Source: Thermobifida alba
GTDB taxonomy: Bacteria > Actinomycetota > Actinomycetes > Streptosporangiales > Streptosporangiaceae
Assembly: GCF_023208015.1 (NCBI RefSeq)
Contig: NZ_CP051627.1
Coordinates: forward strand, 4,839,257-4,903,256
DNA length: 64,000 nucleotides
Direction: 5' to 3'
Shown: positions 52,677 through 60,417 of the stretch, piece by piece
Position numbering within the stretch: the stretch's first letter is position 1
How the letters are laid out: each line of letters begins with the position of its first letter
Program-made: the position numbers and the translations under genes
Notes under the pieces: generated by a model
Seen by the model: only the letters and a program-made list of their open reading frames with translations
Databases searched by the model: none
What the model was told of the DNA's origin: nothing

Positions 52677-54568
52677 TCGATCCTCTCGTACCCGGGAGGC
52701 GCGGCGAATCCTTCGGGGAGTTCGGAGTCGAGGACGATGATCTGCACCCGGTCGCCGTAGGAGTCGGTGATCCCGGCCAGGCGCTCGTACAGTTTCCGGC
52801 TGAGCCGGTCGTGCGGCCCCAGGGACTTCTGCGGACTGTCGAGCAGCAGGAACGCCGGGAACCTCAGGTTGGAGTGCTCCAACGAGAATTCGAGCAGGGT
52901 CAGCCAGTAGGCGACGATGAAAATCGTCCGCATTCCGCTGCCGCCGATGCTGAACTGGTCGAATTTCTTGCCGTTGATGTAGGGGAGGTAGTTCTTCGTG
53001 TTGATGTAGGCCTGCTCCACGTTGGGAGCGCCGATGTCCCCCAAGAGCGCCGCATACCGTTCGCTCAACTTGTGGACTGTCGTGTCTACGGAGTCCCAGT
53101 CCTCCTCTTCCAGGCTCTTCAGGCGGCTTTCCAGGGAATCTATGGTCTCTTTCTGTTCCTGTTCGGCTCTCTTCAGCTCCTCGATCTCCTGCCACAGCTT
53201 CATTTCTGCCTCGTCGTTGCGGAGCTGTTCGGTCACCTGGGCCAGCTTCTGCGTCGTGAGGACGAGCGCGTCGACCCTGGGGTTGGTGATGCTTCTGCTC
53301 AGATCATCGATCTCGGTGCTGAGCCGGGCAGCTTCGAGTTCCAGTTCTCGAAGGTGGGATTCGAGTAGTTCCTCCTCCTGCTTCCCCTGCTGCAGAAGGG
53401 TGTGGAGTTCGTATGTCTGCTGTTCTAACTGGTGTATTTGGGCGGTGGGGTTGTCGGAGAACAGGGAACTGTTGCCGTGGTCGGAGTTTCGGCGGTGTGC
53501 GCGGCTCCGGGGAGAGTCGCTGTCGTCGGGTTCCGGTTGCAGGCACAGTGGGCAGGTGCCTGCGTCCGCCCGCTCTTCGGGGAGGTGCTGTGCGCACCGG
53601 GGGCAGCGGACGAATTCGATGTCGGCGAGGCGGTGTCCGGCATCCTGCTCCCTGGCCAACTGATAGATGACGTTCTGGAGCTGCTCCCGGCGAGCTCTAC
53701 GGTTGTCCTGGGCCAGTTGCAGGGCCTCCAGTGCCTCGCGGGCCTGCCGATGGCGGCGGCGGACATCGGCGAGCAGGCGACGCAACGCGATCACTCGGTC
53801 GTCGGTCACGGCTGTCTGTGCGCGAAGCTGGTCCAGTTCCCTGGTGAGCTCCCTCTTCCTCCGTGCTTTCTGCGCGAGATCGTGCTGCAATTTCTCGTGG
53901 CTGCGGAGCTGGGCCCGTCTCATCACGTCAGTGGTCGCCCCGTGCCGCTCCTTCGCCTGCTTCAGAGCTTTCTCCGTCTTCTTGATCCGGTCTTCCAGGC
54001 GGGACCGTTCTGGGTTGATCAGCTTGAAGAGAAGCTCGAAGACGCGTCTGCGGCGGGTCTCGTTCGAGGGGGAATCGTGCCGTGCGATGCTGCGGTCGAT
54101 CTCGAACTGGGAAGTGTGCAGGAAAGACCAGACGTGCTCGAAGGTGATGCGGATCCTCTTGTCGGAGTGCGGCACGGTCACGTCGGTGGGAATCTCTAGC
54201 CACTCCATCAGCTTGGAACCGATGGTCGCGCTGCCGTCTTCGGACTCGACGGGGTAGGTGTCCGTCTGCTGTCCTCTGCGGACAGTGACGGTTTTCTCGC
54301 CTTCGGTCGGGGAACGGAAACGGCGGCTCAGACTCACCTCATCGTTTCCGACCGTGAGATTCACGGTCACGGAACTGACTCGGCTCATGACCGTGGTGGT
54401 TTGGTGGCGCATTCCCAGGGCGAAGCGGAGCAGTTCGAAGACGGTGCTCTTGCCTGTTCCGGTGGGGCCGGTCAGGACGGTGAGAGGGTGGGGGAAGCGT
54501 CGGATGTCGGGGGAGTCGGAAGCGTCGGTGTGGATCTCGATGGCGTTGACGCGGAATCGGGTGCTCAT
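52628..54568 (-). CDS. SMC/Rad50-like ATPase with zinc hook (ABC-3C-type system)
   Basis: A 646-residue ABC ATPase. Walker A GPTGTGKSTVFE near residues 35-46, an ABC signature-like SIGGSGMRT near 537 and Walker B AFLLLDSPQKSLG near 569 sit at opposite ends of two coiled-coil arms (about 205-310 and 375-500). In the middle lie two CxxC pairs (CPRCAQ near 319 and CPLC near 338), a zinc-hook arrangement as in Rad50. ATG 54568 overlaps the stop of the preceding gene (ATGA). Together with the two upstream coupled genes it makes an ABC-three-component conflict operon, in which the ATPase probably senses invading nucleic acid and controls the nuclease. Confidence 0.82.
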   Translation of the reverse strand: MSTRFRVNAIEIHTDASDSPDIRRFPHPLTVLTGPTGTGKSTVFELLRFALGMRHQTTTVMSRVSSVTVNLTVGNDEVSLSRRFRSPTEGEKTVTVRRGQQTDTYPVESEDGSATIGSKLMEWLEIPTDVTVPHSDKRIRITFEHVWSFLHTSQFEIDRSIARHDSPSNETRRRRVFELLFKLINPERSRLEDRIKKTEKALKQAKERHGATTDVMRRAQLRSHEKLQHDLAQKARRKRELTRELDQLRAQTAVTDDRVIALRRLLADVRRRHRQAREALEALQLAQDNRRARREQLQNVIYQLAREQDAGHRLADIEFVRCPRCAQHLPEERADAGTCPLCLQPEPDDSDSPRSRAHRRNSDHGNSSLFSDNPTAQIHQLEQQTYELHTLLQQGKQEEELLESHLRELELEAARLSTEIDDLSRSITNPRVDALVLTTQKLAQVTEQLRNDEAEMKLWQEIEELKRAEQEQKETIDSLESRLKSLEEEDWDSVDTTVHKLSERYAALLGDIGAPNVEQAYINTKNYLPYINGKKFDQFSIGGSGMRTIFIVAYWLTLLEFSLEHSNLRFPAFLLLDSPQKSLGPHDRLSRKLYERLAGITDSYGDRVQIIVLDSELPEGFAAPPGYERIDYDNPGIRGIPLHHPE

Positions 54569-55143
54569 CGGTTCGCCTCTCCGAGGGGGTGCGTTCCGGA
54601 CCAGGGCAGGTGAGTGGCGATGAGTGCGGTCAGCTGCTCTGCGCTGAGGGAGCCGGCGGCGTCGATGACTGCCGTACAGCGGTCGGCGACCGCTCGCCAC
54701 ACGGTGGAGCGGGCGCTTTCTTCGGCGAGGGTCCTTCCGGAGGGAGTGGGGAGCAGCACCAGGTCCCGAGAGATCTGAGACAGGGAGACCGGGCGGGCGG
54801 TGAGCAGATCGCGGCCGATCAGCGCGCCGACCACCGGAAGGTACCGCTCGTCCCAGGGGCCGTAGTGGTACGGGAGCAGGAACCGGTCCTCCCGCCGGGG
54901 AGCGTCGTCTTCGGAGAGGTGCAGTCGGGGGTCGTCCGGGGAGAGGCCGTCGAGGGCCTCGGCGGCGAACGCGGGGTGGCGGACGAGGAAGTCGAACTTG
55001 GCGAGGCGGGTGAGGGCGTCGGTCATGCCCCCGGGGTGTGTTTCGGCGGCCGCGGCCACGATGAGCAGGATGCGGAGTTCGTGTCCGGCGAGCCGCCGAG
55101 CGGCGTCGGCCGTTCGGCGGTGCTCACGGGAGCGGGCGTTCAC
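54565..55143 (-). CDS. Middle component of ABC-3C-like operon
   Basis: A 192-residue helical protein starting at GTG 55143, which overlaps the effector stop (GTGA), and ending in overlap with the ATPase start. Residues such as ALTRLAKFDFLVRHP and PYHYGPWDERYLPVVGALIGRDLL give the look of the middle-component family of ABC-3C systems, small winged-helix-like proteins thought to bridge ATPase and effector. No catalytic residues are visible. The assignment depends mainly on size, position and the neighbouring genes. Confidence 0.65.
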   Translation of the reverse strand: MNARSREHRRTADAARRLAGHELRILLIVAAAAETHPGGMTDALTRLAKFDFLVRHPAFAAEALDGLSPDDPRLHLSEDDAPRREDRFLLPYHYGPWDERYLPVVGALIGRDLLTARPVSLSQISRDLVLLPTPSGRTLAEESARSTVWRAVADRCTAVIDAAGSLSAEQLTALIATHLPWSGTHPLGEANR

Positions 55144-56540
55144 CGGGCGCCTCCTGCCAAGCGGCGGATGTTTTCCCCTGACGCGGAGTGGAGTTCGGCT
55201 TTCGGATCGACGTCGTCGTCGCCGCCGAAATCCAGGAGGCAGCGGTCGGCCAGGTCAGCCACTGCTCCGGTGACGTGTTTGCGCTTGAGGGCGACTGGCG
55301 GGGCGGGAAGCTGGTCGTCTGGGGTTTCCAGTAGTTCGCTCCACAGGGCCGCGCCGTACTGGACGCCGGGAACCGTGTGGGCACGTGTCCGGCTCTCCAA
55401 CCGAGCGAACAGGTCGGCGAGGTCGTCCTGGTATTCCTCGATCTCCTCGGCAAGGTGGGGAACGTCGTTGTCCCGTACCCGCCGCCAGGCAGCCATGTGC
55501 CGCTCAGCCTGTGCGATCGCAGTGCGACCGCAGCCGCCCCAGAGCATCTTCACCCCGGCTACGGTCCTGGGGACCAGTCTGGGGACGGGGCGGTAGCCGC
55601 GGGGACGGGAGGCCGCGGTGACGATGGCCTGTCTCACCTGCCGGGAGGTGACGGTGCGCTTCTCGTCGGAGAGCGGGTCGGCGGAGAAGACCGGGCGAAC
55701 GGGTTCCAGTTCTCCCCAGGCGGTCTCTGCTGCCGCTTCCATGCACGGGTCCACCAGGCCGAAGACAGCGGTCCAGATGGCCTCGGGATCAGCTTCGGGA
55801 AGCCCGAGCTGTTTGAGCATGGGTTTGACGTAGGCGTGGGCTCCGAGGGAGGCGATTCGCTGCCGGTCGAGAACCTCCAGGTCGAAGGAGAGACAGCCGA
55901 GGAAAGTCCGCGTCCGCTCCAGCAGCCAGGGGGAGGGTTCGCGGGGTTTCCGCTTTCCCGGGGCCGGGGTTCTCTCCGATTCGGGGAGACCTGTCGTCTC
56001 TGGTTTCAACGCCATCAGCTGCTGGGCGACGCTCCGCACAGCGTGGGAGATCTTCTCCCCATCGCCCGAGTCCGGGATTGAGGAACCGAGTCGGCGGCAC
56101 ACCTCGGGCAGCACGTCGCCTTTTCCGGACTGGAGGGCCATGTTGCTCACCAGGCGGCAGCGGACTGCCGAGCCGAATTCGTTCCAGGTGCGGAACAGGT
56201 GCCCCAAGCCCCCGTCATCGACGACGGTGGAGAAAGTCCAGGGGCCGCGTCTGAGCTCTCGGTGTTTGGCCGAGACGAATTCGCGGTTGCCGCCGTCGAA
56301 CACCACCCAGTCCTCGAAGCGTTCGCAGACGATCCGGCGTTCCGGGGGTTCTCGCCCTGCTCGTTCGTCCTCGACGTCCCTGGCCACCATCCTGAGTGCG
56401 TCGATGACGGCTGCGCGGGCCTGCCAGCGGTAGCGGCTGTAGGTCTCGGCGCCGGAGTCTTCGACGGGTTCGGGGGCTGGGGGTTCCTCGACCGCGTTGT
56501 CCAATGGCCATCCTCGGTGCTTTTCGACGAACACGGCCAT
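55140..56540 (-). CDS. DUF4297-type nuclease-like effector of ABC-3C operon
   Basis: A 466-residue protein. The N-terminal domain (about 35-140) has a DUF4297/Cap4-like restriction-nuclease pattern: YRWQARAAVIDAL, ERFEDWVVF, FVSAKHRE with the putative catalytic Glu, Asp and Lys, then a helix-rich stretch with GGLGHLFRTWNEF. The rest (about 150-466) is helical and presumably binds the partner components. ATG 56540 is one plausible start; TTG about 11 codons downstream has a better GAGG site. In-frame extension upstream is Pro-rich and not credible. DUF4297 domains cut double-stranded DNA in CBASS and other defence systems, so an abortive or self-cleaving effector is likely. Confidence 0.72.
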   Translation of the reverse strand: MAVFVEKHRGWPLDNAVEEPPAPEPVEDSGAETYSRYRWQARAAVIDALRMVARDVEDERAGREPPERRIVCERFEDWVVFDGGNREFVSAKHRELRRGPWTFSTVVDDGGLGHLFRTWNEFGSAVRCRLVSNMALQSGKGDVLPEVCRRLGSSIPDSGDGEKISHAVRSVAQQLMALKPETTGLPESERTPAPGKRKPREPSPWLLERTRTFLGCLSFDLEVLDRQRIASLGAHAYVKPMLKQLGLPEADPEAIWTAVFGLVDPCMEAAAETAWGELEPVRPVFSADPLSDEKRTVTSRQVRQAIVTAASRPRGYRPVPRLVPRTVAGVKMLWGGCGRTAIAQAERHMAAWRRVRDNDVPHLAEEIEEYQDDLADLFARLESRTRAHTVPGVQYGAALWSELLETPDDQLPAPPVALKRKHVTGAVADLADRCLLDFGGDDDVDPKAELHSASGENIRRLAGGAR

Positions 56541-56634
56541 GATCCCCAGAAAACGGCGAAAGGGGTAGAAGGGTGCGGATTCTGTGCCGACTGTTTCTGG
56601 GTTTGCGGACAAAAAGAACAGGAGGAGTGTTCTG

Positions 56635-56645
56635 AATTGTTCGGA
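56635..56645. promoter_or_regulatory. Second copy of 11-bp motif, upstream of ABC-3C operon
   Basis: AATTGTTCGGA is the exact reverse complement of TCCGAACAATT found upstream of mcrB1 at 5198-5208. It sits about 95 bp upstream of the effector start, with a GACAAAAAGAAC stretch nearer the gene. Possible shared control of two defence operons. Confidence 0.25.
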
Positions 56646-56701
56646 AAGAGAGATGCAGAGCCGAGGACTGCGGGCGTTCGGTCGAGGCCCGGGAACGCCG
56701 G

Positions 56702-57619
56702 TCAGTTCTGGGGGTGGGGGCGGGTGAGGTGGGGTTGGATGCGGGTGTGGACGGTGGTTTTGCTGAGGCCGACGGAGCGGGCGATGGCGGCGAGGGGTTC
56801 GCCGGCTTGGTAGCGGCGGGCGAGTTCGGTGTCGGGGATGCCGATGTCTTTTCTGCGGCGGCCGGAGGGTTGGGGCGGGGTGGTGCGTTGGGCTTTGCGG
56901 CGTTGGCGCAGGCGCAGGACGGTGCCGGTGACGGTGCGGGTGGTGGGCTGTTTGCCGCGCACGTCGTGGCCCCAGGGGCGGGACGGGGTCTCGTGTTCGT
57001 GCCACAGGGCGAGGAAGGCCCGGCGGGCTCGGGAGAGGGCGGACAGGTAGCTGTGGTACTTCAGGCCCACGGCCTGGGCGGCTTGGGTGTAGTCGTCGTG
57101 GGCGGCGAGGGCGAGCAGGAGTTGGCGGTGGCGGGGGCGTAGGCGGGGCCAGATCTGGGCGAGGGCGAGGCGGTCCACCACGGCCGCCTCGGGGTTGGGA
57201 TGCGGGTTGGCGGCCAAGGCCCAGTAGCGTTCGAAGCCGGGGCGGGTGGTCGCGTGGTAGCCGGGCTGCCAGCCGCGGAAGGTGCAGTCGGCGCGGGCTT
57301 CGTGGCGGATGGCGGTCCAGGCGAGGGTGAGCAGGGTGTGGCGGGTGGGGGCCTGGTCGGTTGCGTAGAGGTGGGTGGTGATGGCCTCCCAGGCGGCTTG
57401 GACGCGGATGTCGCGGTTGAGGTGGCTGCGGTGGTGGACGGTGGCGGCGGCGGTTGCGGCGATGTCGTCGAGTTCGGTGAGGGTGTAGCCGAACCGTAGG
57501 GGTTCGTGGCGGGGGTCGAAGGGGCCGGGGGCGGGGGCGGCGGGTGTGGTGTCGGGCATGGCACTGGGGTCAGGTTCGGCGTCGAGGTTGGGCATGGCGT
57601 CAAGATCGGGGGTGGTCAT
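56702..57619 (-). CDS. Sigma-factor-like helix-turn-helix DNA-binding protein
   Basis: A 305-residue protein. A helical core (about 60-200) includes RPRHRQLLLALAAHDDYTQ and a sigma region 4-like helix-turn-helix near 165-195. An Arg-rich linker leads to a second helix-turn-helix of the Hin/resolvase type at the C-terminus (IARSVGLSKTTVHTRI). No sigma region 2 motif is clear, so it is more likely a DNA-binding regulator than a full sigma factor. ATG 57619 is chosen; ATG 57649 is also possible. In-frame extension further upstream runs through the 47-bp repeats and gives an artificial Pro-rich sequence. Its upstream region is crowded with repeats that may be its targets. Confidence 0.65.
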   Translation of the reverse strand: MTTPDLDAMPNLDAEPDPSAMPDTTPAAPAPGPFDPRHEPLRFGYTLTELDDIAATAAATVHHRSHLNRDIRVQAAWEAITTHLYATDQAPTRHTLLTLAWTAIRHEARADCTFRGWQPGYHATTRPGFERYWALAANPHPNPEAAVVDRLALAQIWPRLRPRHRQLLLALAAHDDYTQAAQAVGLKYHSYLSALSRARRAFLALWHEHETPSRPWGHDVRGKQPTTRTVTGTVLRLRQRRKAQRTTPPQPSGRRRKDIGIPDTELARRYQAGEPLAAIARSVGLSKTTVHTRIQPHLTRPHPQN

Positions 57620-57649
57620 GGACGGGTTGTCACGGTTGCGGGTGGGCAT

Positions 57650-57676
57650 CGGCCGGGAGGCCCGGCAGCTTTGGCC
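57650..57676 (+). repeat. REP-like hairpin element, copy 1
   Basis: CGGCCGGGAGGCCCGGCAG and following bases match copy 3 at 58261-58290, within a longer direct duplication of about 110 bp (about 57613-57735 and 58227-58340). The core GCCGGGAGGCCCGGC folds as a 6-bp stem with a 3-base loop. Confidence 0.6.
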
Positions 57677-57770
57677 TGGTCTGGGGTGCGGGAGGGGTTG
57701 GGAAGGCGGGCGTCTCCAGGCGGCTGGTGTTGGGGAGGGGGGAAGGCCGGGGCCTGGGGCGGGGTTCCTG

Positions 57771-58121
57771 GGCGGTGAGGGGTTGAGTCCTTCCGGGGGT
57801 GGAGGGCGGGGTTTTTGGGTGGTAGGGGGTTGAGTCCTTCCGGGGGTGGAGGGCGGGGTTTTTGGGTGGGAGGGGGTTGAGTCCTTCCGGGGGTGGAGGG
57901 CGGGGTTTTTGGGTGGTAGGGGGTTGAGTCCTCCCAGGGGTGGAGGGCGGGGTTTTTGGGTGGGAGGGGGTTGAGTCCTCCCAGGGGGGCGGGGTTTTTG
58001 GGGGGTAGGGGGTTGAGTCCTTCCGGGGGTGGAGGGCTGGCTTCCTGGGTGGTAGGGGGTTGAGTCCTCCCAGGGGTGGAGGGCGGGGTTTTTGGGTGGG
58101 AGGGGGTTGAGTCCCTCCGGT
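57771..58121 (+). repeat. 47-bp tandem repeat array (eight TTGAGTCC units)
   Basis: TTGAGTCC recurs at 57783, 57830, 57877, 57924, 57971, 58013, 58060 and 58107. The period is 47 bp except for one 42-bp unit that lost five bases. Units are G-rich on the plus strand (GGAGGGCGGGG, then TTTTTGGGTGG) and differ mainly by TTCCGG versus TCCCAG after TTGAGTCC. There are no unique spacers, so it is not a CRISPR array. It lies upstream of the sigma-like gene. Confidence 0.92.
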
Positions 58122-58132
58122 ACCGGAGCGGC

Positions 58133-58162
58133 GGTCAAGGCTGCCGCGCCTCGCGGCCGAAG
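58133..58162 (-). repeat. REP-like hairpin element, copy 2 (inverted)
   Basis: This 30-base element is the inverse of copy 3 (58261-58290) at 28 of 30 positions. The two differences fall on opposite sides of the core stem (GCCGCG/CGCGGC here, GCCGGG/CCCGGC there), so base pairing is kept. The region 58122-58547 carries no gene. Confidence 0.7.
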
Positions 58163-58260
58163 CAGACGTGTGGGTTTTCGGCTTTGGGTGCTCCAGGCGG
58201 GTGGGGTGCGGGGTTGGTGTCGGGTGTGGGCATGGGTGGGCTTTCACGGATGCGGGTGGT

Positions 58261-58290
58261 CTTCGGCCGGGAGGCCCGGCAGCCTTGACC
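58261..58290 (+). repeat. REP-like hairpin element, copy 3
   Basis: CTTCGGCCGGGAGGCCCGGC followed by AGCCTTGACC. It is a direct copy of the 57650 element and an inverted copy of the 58133 element, and can pair either with itself or with copy 2 across about 100 bases. Confidence 0.7.
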
Positions 58291-58547
58291 TGGTCTGGGG
58301 TGGGGGAGGGGTTGGGAAGGCGGGCGTCTCCAGGGGGTGTGGGAAGGCCCGGGGTGCGAGGTGCCCGAGGGTGGGTGGGGCGAGCGGCGCGGACGGCTGA
58401 CGCGGTGCGGCTGCGTGGAGGCTCGCCCCCTGGGGTGGGTGTTGATGTTGACGTGAGTGGGCGATAACGGGCGGATATGGCCCCCACGGTGTCAAGATCA
58501 TCGGGGGTGGTGGGTCCTTGGTGGTGGGGAACCAGGGGGTGCGGGGG

Positions 58548-59051
58548 TTAGGGGCGGTGGGGGAGGTGGGTGAAGGCGGGCAAGGGGGGTTCGAAGACGG
58601 CCCAGACGGTGTGGCCGCCGTTTTCGGTGGGCCAGTGGCCCCAGTCGGTGGCCAGGGCCGCGACCAGGCGCAGTCCCCGACCGTCCGGGGTGAGCGGGTC
58701 ATCGGCTGGTCGGGCCTGCGGGATGCGGGGGCGGCCGGTGCGCGGGTCAGGTTTGGGGCCTTGGTCGGCGACCGAGACCAGGACCAGGCCGGTGCGCAGG
58801 CCGGACAGGCTCACCGACACCTTGCCGCCCTCGCCGCTGCGGGAGTGGCGGCAGGCGTTGGCGAACAACTCCGCGGCCACCAGTTCGGCGTCGTCGAGTA
58901 CGCGGGGAAAGCCGGCCAGGCTGGCACGGACGCGGTGGCGCAGATCCGCACAGAGTGCGGGGTCGCCGGGCAGTTCCCAGAACTCCGAGACCACACACAG
59001 GCGGCCGGAACCAGGCTCGGAGCCGTCGCGGGGGTTGAGGGTGTCGGTCAT
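58548..59051 (-). CDS. Anti-sigma-factor-type ATP-binding protein (HATPase_c_2)
   Basis: A 167-residue protein with the GHKL ATPase fold of anti-sigma regulatory kinases (SpoIIAB/RsbW-like). The N-box is DDAELVAAELFANACRHS near residues 50-67, the G1 box VADQGPKPDP, and the G2 box GRGLRLVAAL. Such single-domain ATPases bind sigma or anti-anti-sigma proteins, or serve as small signalling kinases, and are abundant in actinomycetes. The start ATG 59051 shares one base with the stop of the preceding reverse gene, showing coupling. The nearby sigma-like regulator at 56702 could be a partner, though separated by the repeat region. Confidence 0.82.
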   Translation of the reverse strand: MTDTLNPRDGSEPGSGRLCVVSEFWELPGDPALCADLRHRVRASLAGFPRVLDDAELVAAELFANACRHSRSGEGGKVSVSLSGLRTGLVLVSVADQGPKPDPRTGRPRIPQARPADDPLTPDGRGLRLVAALATDWGHWPTENGGHTVWAVFEPPLPAFTHLPHRP

Positions 59052-59422
59052 CAGGCCGCTCCCCGCAGCAGGGCGCGGCGCGCGGCCACCAGGTTGACAC
59101 GGGAGCGGACCGGCGGCCGGTCGTGCCCGCACAGCGCGGCGGCGGCCTCCTCGACCTTCGTCACGTGCGCGGATCCGGTACGGCCCCAGATGAACCACCG
59201 GTGACCGGAGACGTCCTCCACCACCACGACCGGCACCAGCCGGGTGGACGCGCGGACGTAGAGCACCGGGTGCGCGGTGGCGGACAGCGCGACGAGGGCG
59301 GTTCCCCCGAGGGACCGGACCGCCTCAGCGAGCCGGGTGAGGAGCTCGGCACGGGGGTTGGCCTGGAGGGCGTTGACCTGCGGAGTTGGGGGCCTGGTGG
59401 GCGGGGGGTTGGTTACGGACAT
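59051..59422 (-). CDS. Small hypothetical protein coupled to the anti-sigma ATPase
   Basis: A 123-residue protein with an ideal AGGAGGT ribosome-binding site before ATG 59422. After a Pro/Thr-rich start, it has an alternating strand/helix pattern (LVALSATAHPVLYVR, VVVVEDVSGHRWFIWG) and a basic C-terminal helix. I do not recognise a named domain. Homologues of this type accompany XRE/DUF397 and HATPase genes in actinomycetes, so a signalling role is likely. It shares the divergent control region with the XRE gene. Confidence 0.7.
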   Translation of the reverse strand: MSVTNPPPTRPPTPQVNALQANPRAELLTRLAEAVRSLGGTALVALSATAHPVLYVRASTRLVPVVVVEDVSGHRWFIWGRTGSAHVTKVEEAAAALCGHDRPPVRSRVNLVAARRALLRGAA

Positions 59423-59492
59423 GGTGAAACCTCCTACATAACCTTCCTCTGCTTGAGAGGGTGGGGAACGTCTGACAGCTTCGATATTGACT

Positions 59493-59533
59493 AGGTTTAA
59501 CCTTACAGTCAAGAGGCAGATCAGGTTTAACCT
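59493..59533. promoter_or_regulatory. Two operator-like repeats in the divergent promoter of the XRE gene
   Basis: AGGTTTAACCT occurs at 59493-59503 and again at 59523-59533, exactly 30 bp apart (about three helical turns). Each is a near palindrome. TTGACT hexamers on both strands (59487-59492 forward, 59507-59512 reverse) flank the first copy like -35 elements, so a bound repressor would block both directions. The XRE protein encoded next is the likely binder. Confidence 0.6.
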
Positions 59534-59553
59534 AAAATCTGAGGACAGTTAGA

Positions 59554-60417
59554 ATGCCGCGCATGCAGCCCACCTACAGCCCGAGCGTCCGGCGACGGCG
59601 GCTCAACGCCCAGTTGCGCAAGTACCGGGAGGCCAGGGGAGAGACCACCGCTGTGGTGGCTAAGAAGCTCGGCTGGCAACAGACCAAGGTGTCCAAGATC
59701 GAGACCGGCGAGCGGAAGAAGGTGACGCCCGAAGACTTGGACGCGCTCCTCAACTACTACAAGGTGGATGACCCGGAGATGCGTGCCTCTCTGCACGAGT
59801 GCGCGCGACTCGGCAACCAACGAGGCTGGTGGTCGAAGTACCGGGATCTACTGCCCAGCGGGTTGCCGGACTTTGAGGCAGAAGCATCGGTCATCAAGAC
59901 CTACGAGTGTCAGGTGATCCCCGGCCTCTTGCAGACACCGGCTTACGCTGAGGCGATCTTCCGAGCCAACCTGGTCCGCTCCGATGAGGAGATCGCGAAG
60001 CGTCTTGAAGGCCGGATGAAGCGTCAGGAGATCCTCAATCGAGTGGACCCGCCTGAGTACTGGGTGATCGTCGACGAAGCGGCCTTGCGGCGTGTGGTTG
60101 GTTCGCGCGGAGTCATGGTCCAACAGTTGCGGCACCTCACCCATATGGCAGCACGGCACAACATCAACATCTCCGTGCTGCCCTTCGAGGAGGGTGCGCA
60201 TCCCGCGACCGTAGGGAGCTTTGTCATCATGGAGTTCCCTGACCCGATGGACGCGAGCATCGGTCACGTCGAGACACCGACTTCCAGCCTCTACGTCGAG
60301 GGAGATCACGAGCTTGCGCAACTCAACACCATCTTCGCCGGAGCACAGGGATCGGCGTTAAGTCCAGCCCGATCGCTGGCGTTCATCAACGACGTCATCC
60401 AAGCCCTGGAAGAGTGA
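59554..60417 (+). CDS. XRE-family regulator with DUF5753 domain
   Basis: A 287-residue protein. Residues about 10-70 are a helix-turn-helix XRE domain (REARGETTAVVAKKLGWQQTKVSKIETGE), read in two parts around the recognition helix. Residues about 100-280 are the DUF5753 ligand-binding-like domain, with YECQVIPGLLQTPAYAEA and VLPFEEGAHPATVGSF, the usual hallmarks. Start ATG 59554 has GAGGA upstream. The stop overlaps the DUF397 start (GTGA), a typical XRE-DUF397 toxin-antitoxin-like or regulatory pair in actinomycetes. Self-regulation through the AGGTTTAACCT repeats is likely. Confidence 0.9.
   Translation: MPRMQPTYSPSVRRRRLNAQLRKYREARGETTAVVAKKLGWQQTKVSKIETGERKKVTPEDLDALLNYYKVDDPEMRASLHECARLGNQRGWWSKYRDLLPSGLPDFEAEASVIKTYECQVIPGLLQTPAYAEAIFRANLVRSDEEIAKRLEGRMKRQEILNRVDPPEYWVIVDEAALRRVVGSRGVMVQQLRHLTHMAARHNINISVLPFEEGAHPATVGSFVIMEFPDPMDASIGHVETPTSSLYVEGDHELAQLNTIFAGAQGSALSPARSLAFINDVIQALEE

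Noticed and set aside
57771..58121. CRISPR array
   Set aside because: Units are contiguous 47-bp repeats with no unique spacers and no cas genes nearby.
57620..58138. Pro-rich N-terminal extension of the sigma-like protein
   Set aside because: It is produced by translating the 47-bp repeats; the credible start is at 57619 or 57649.
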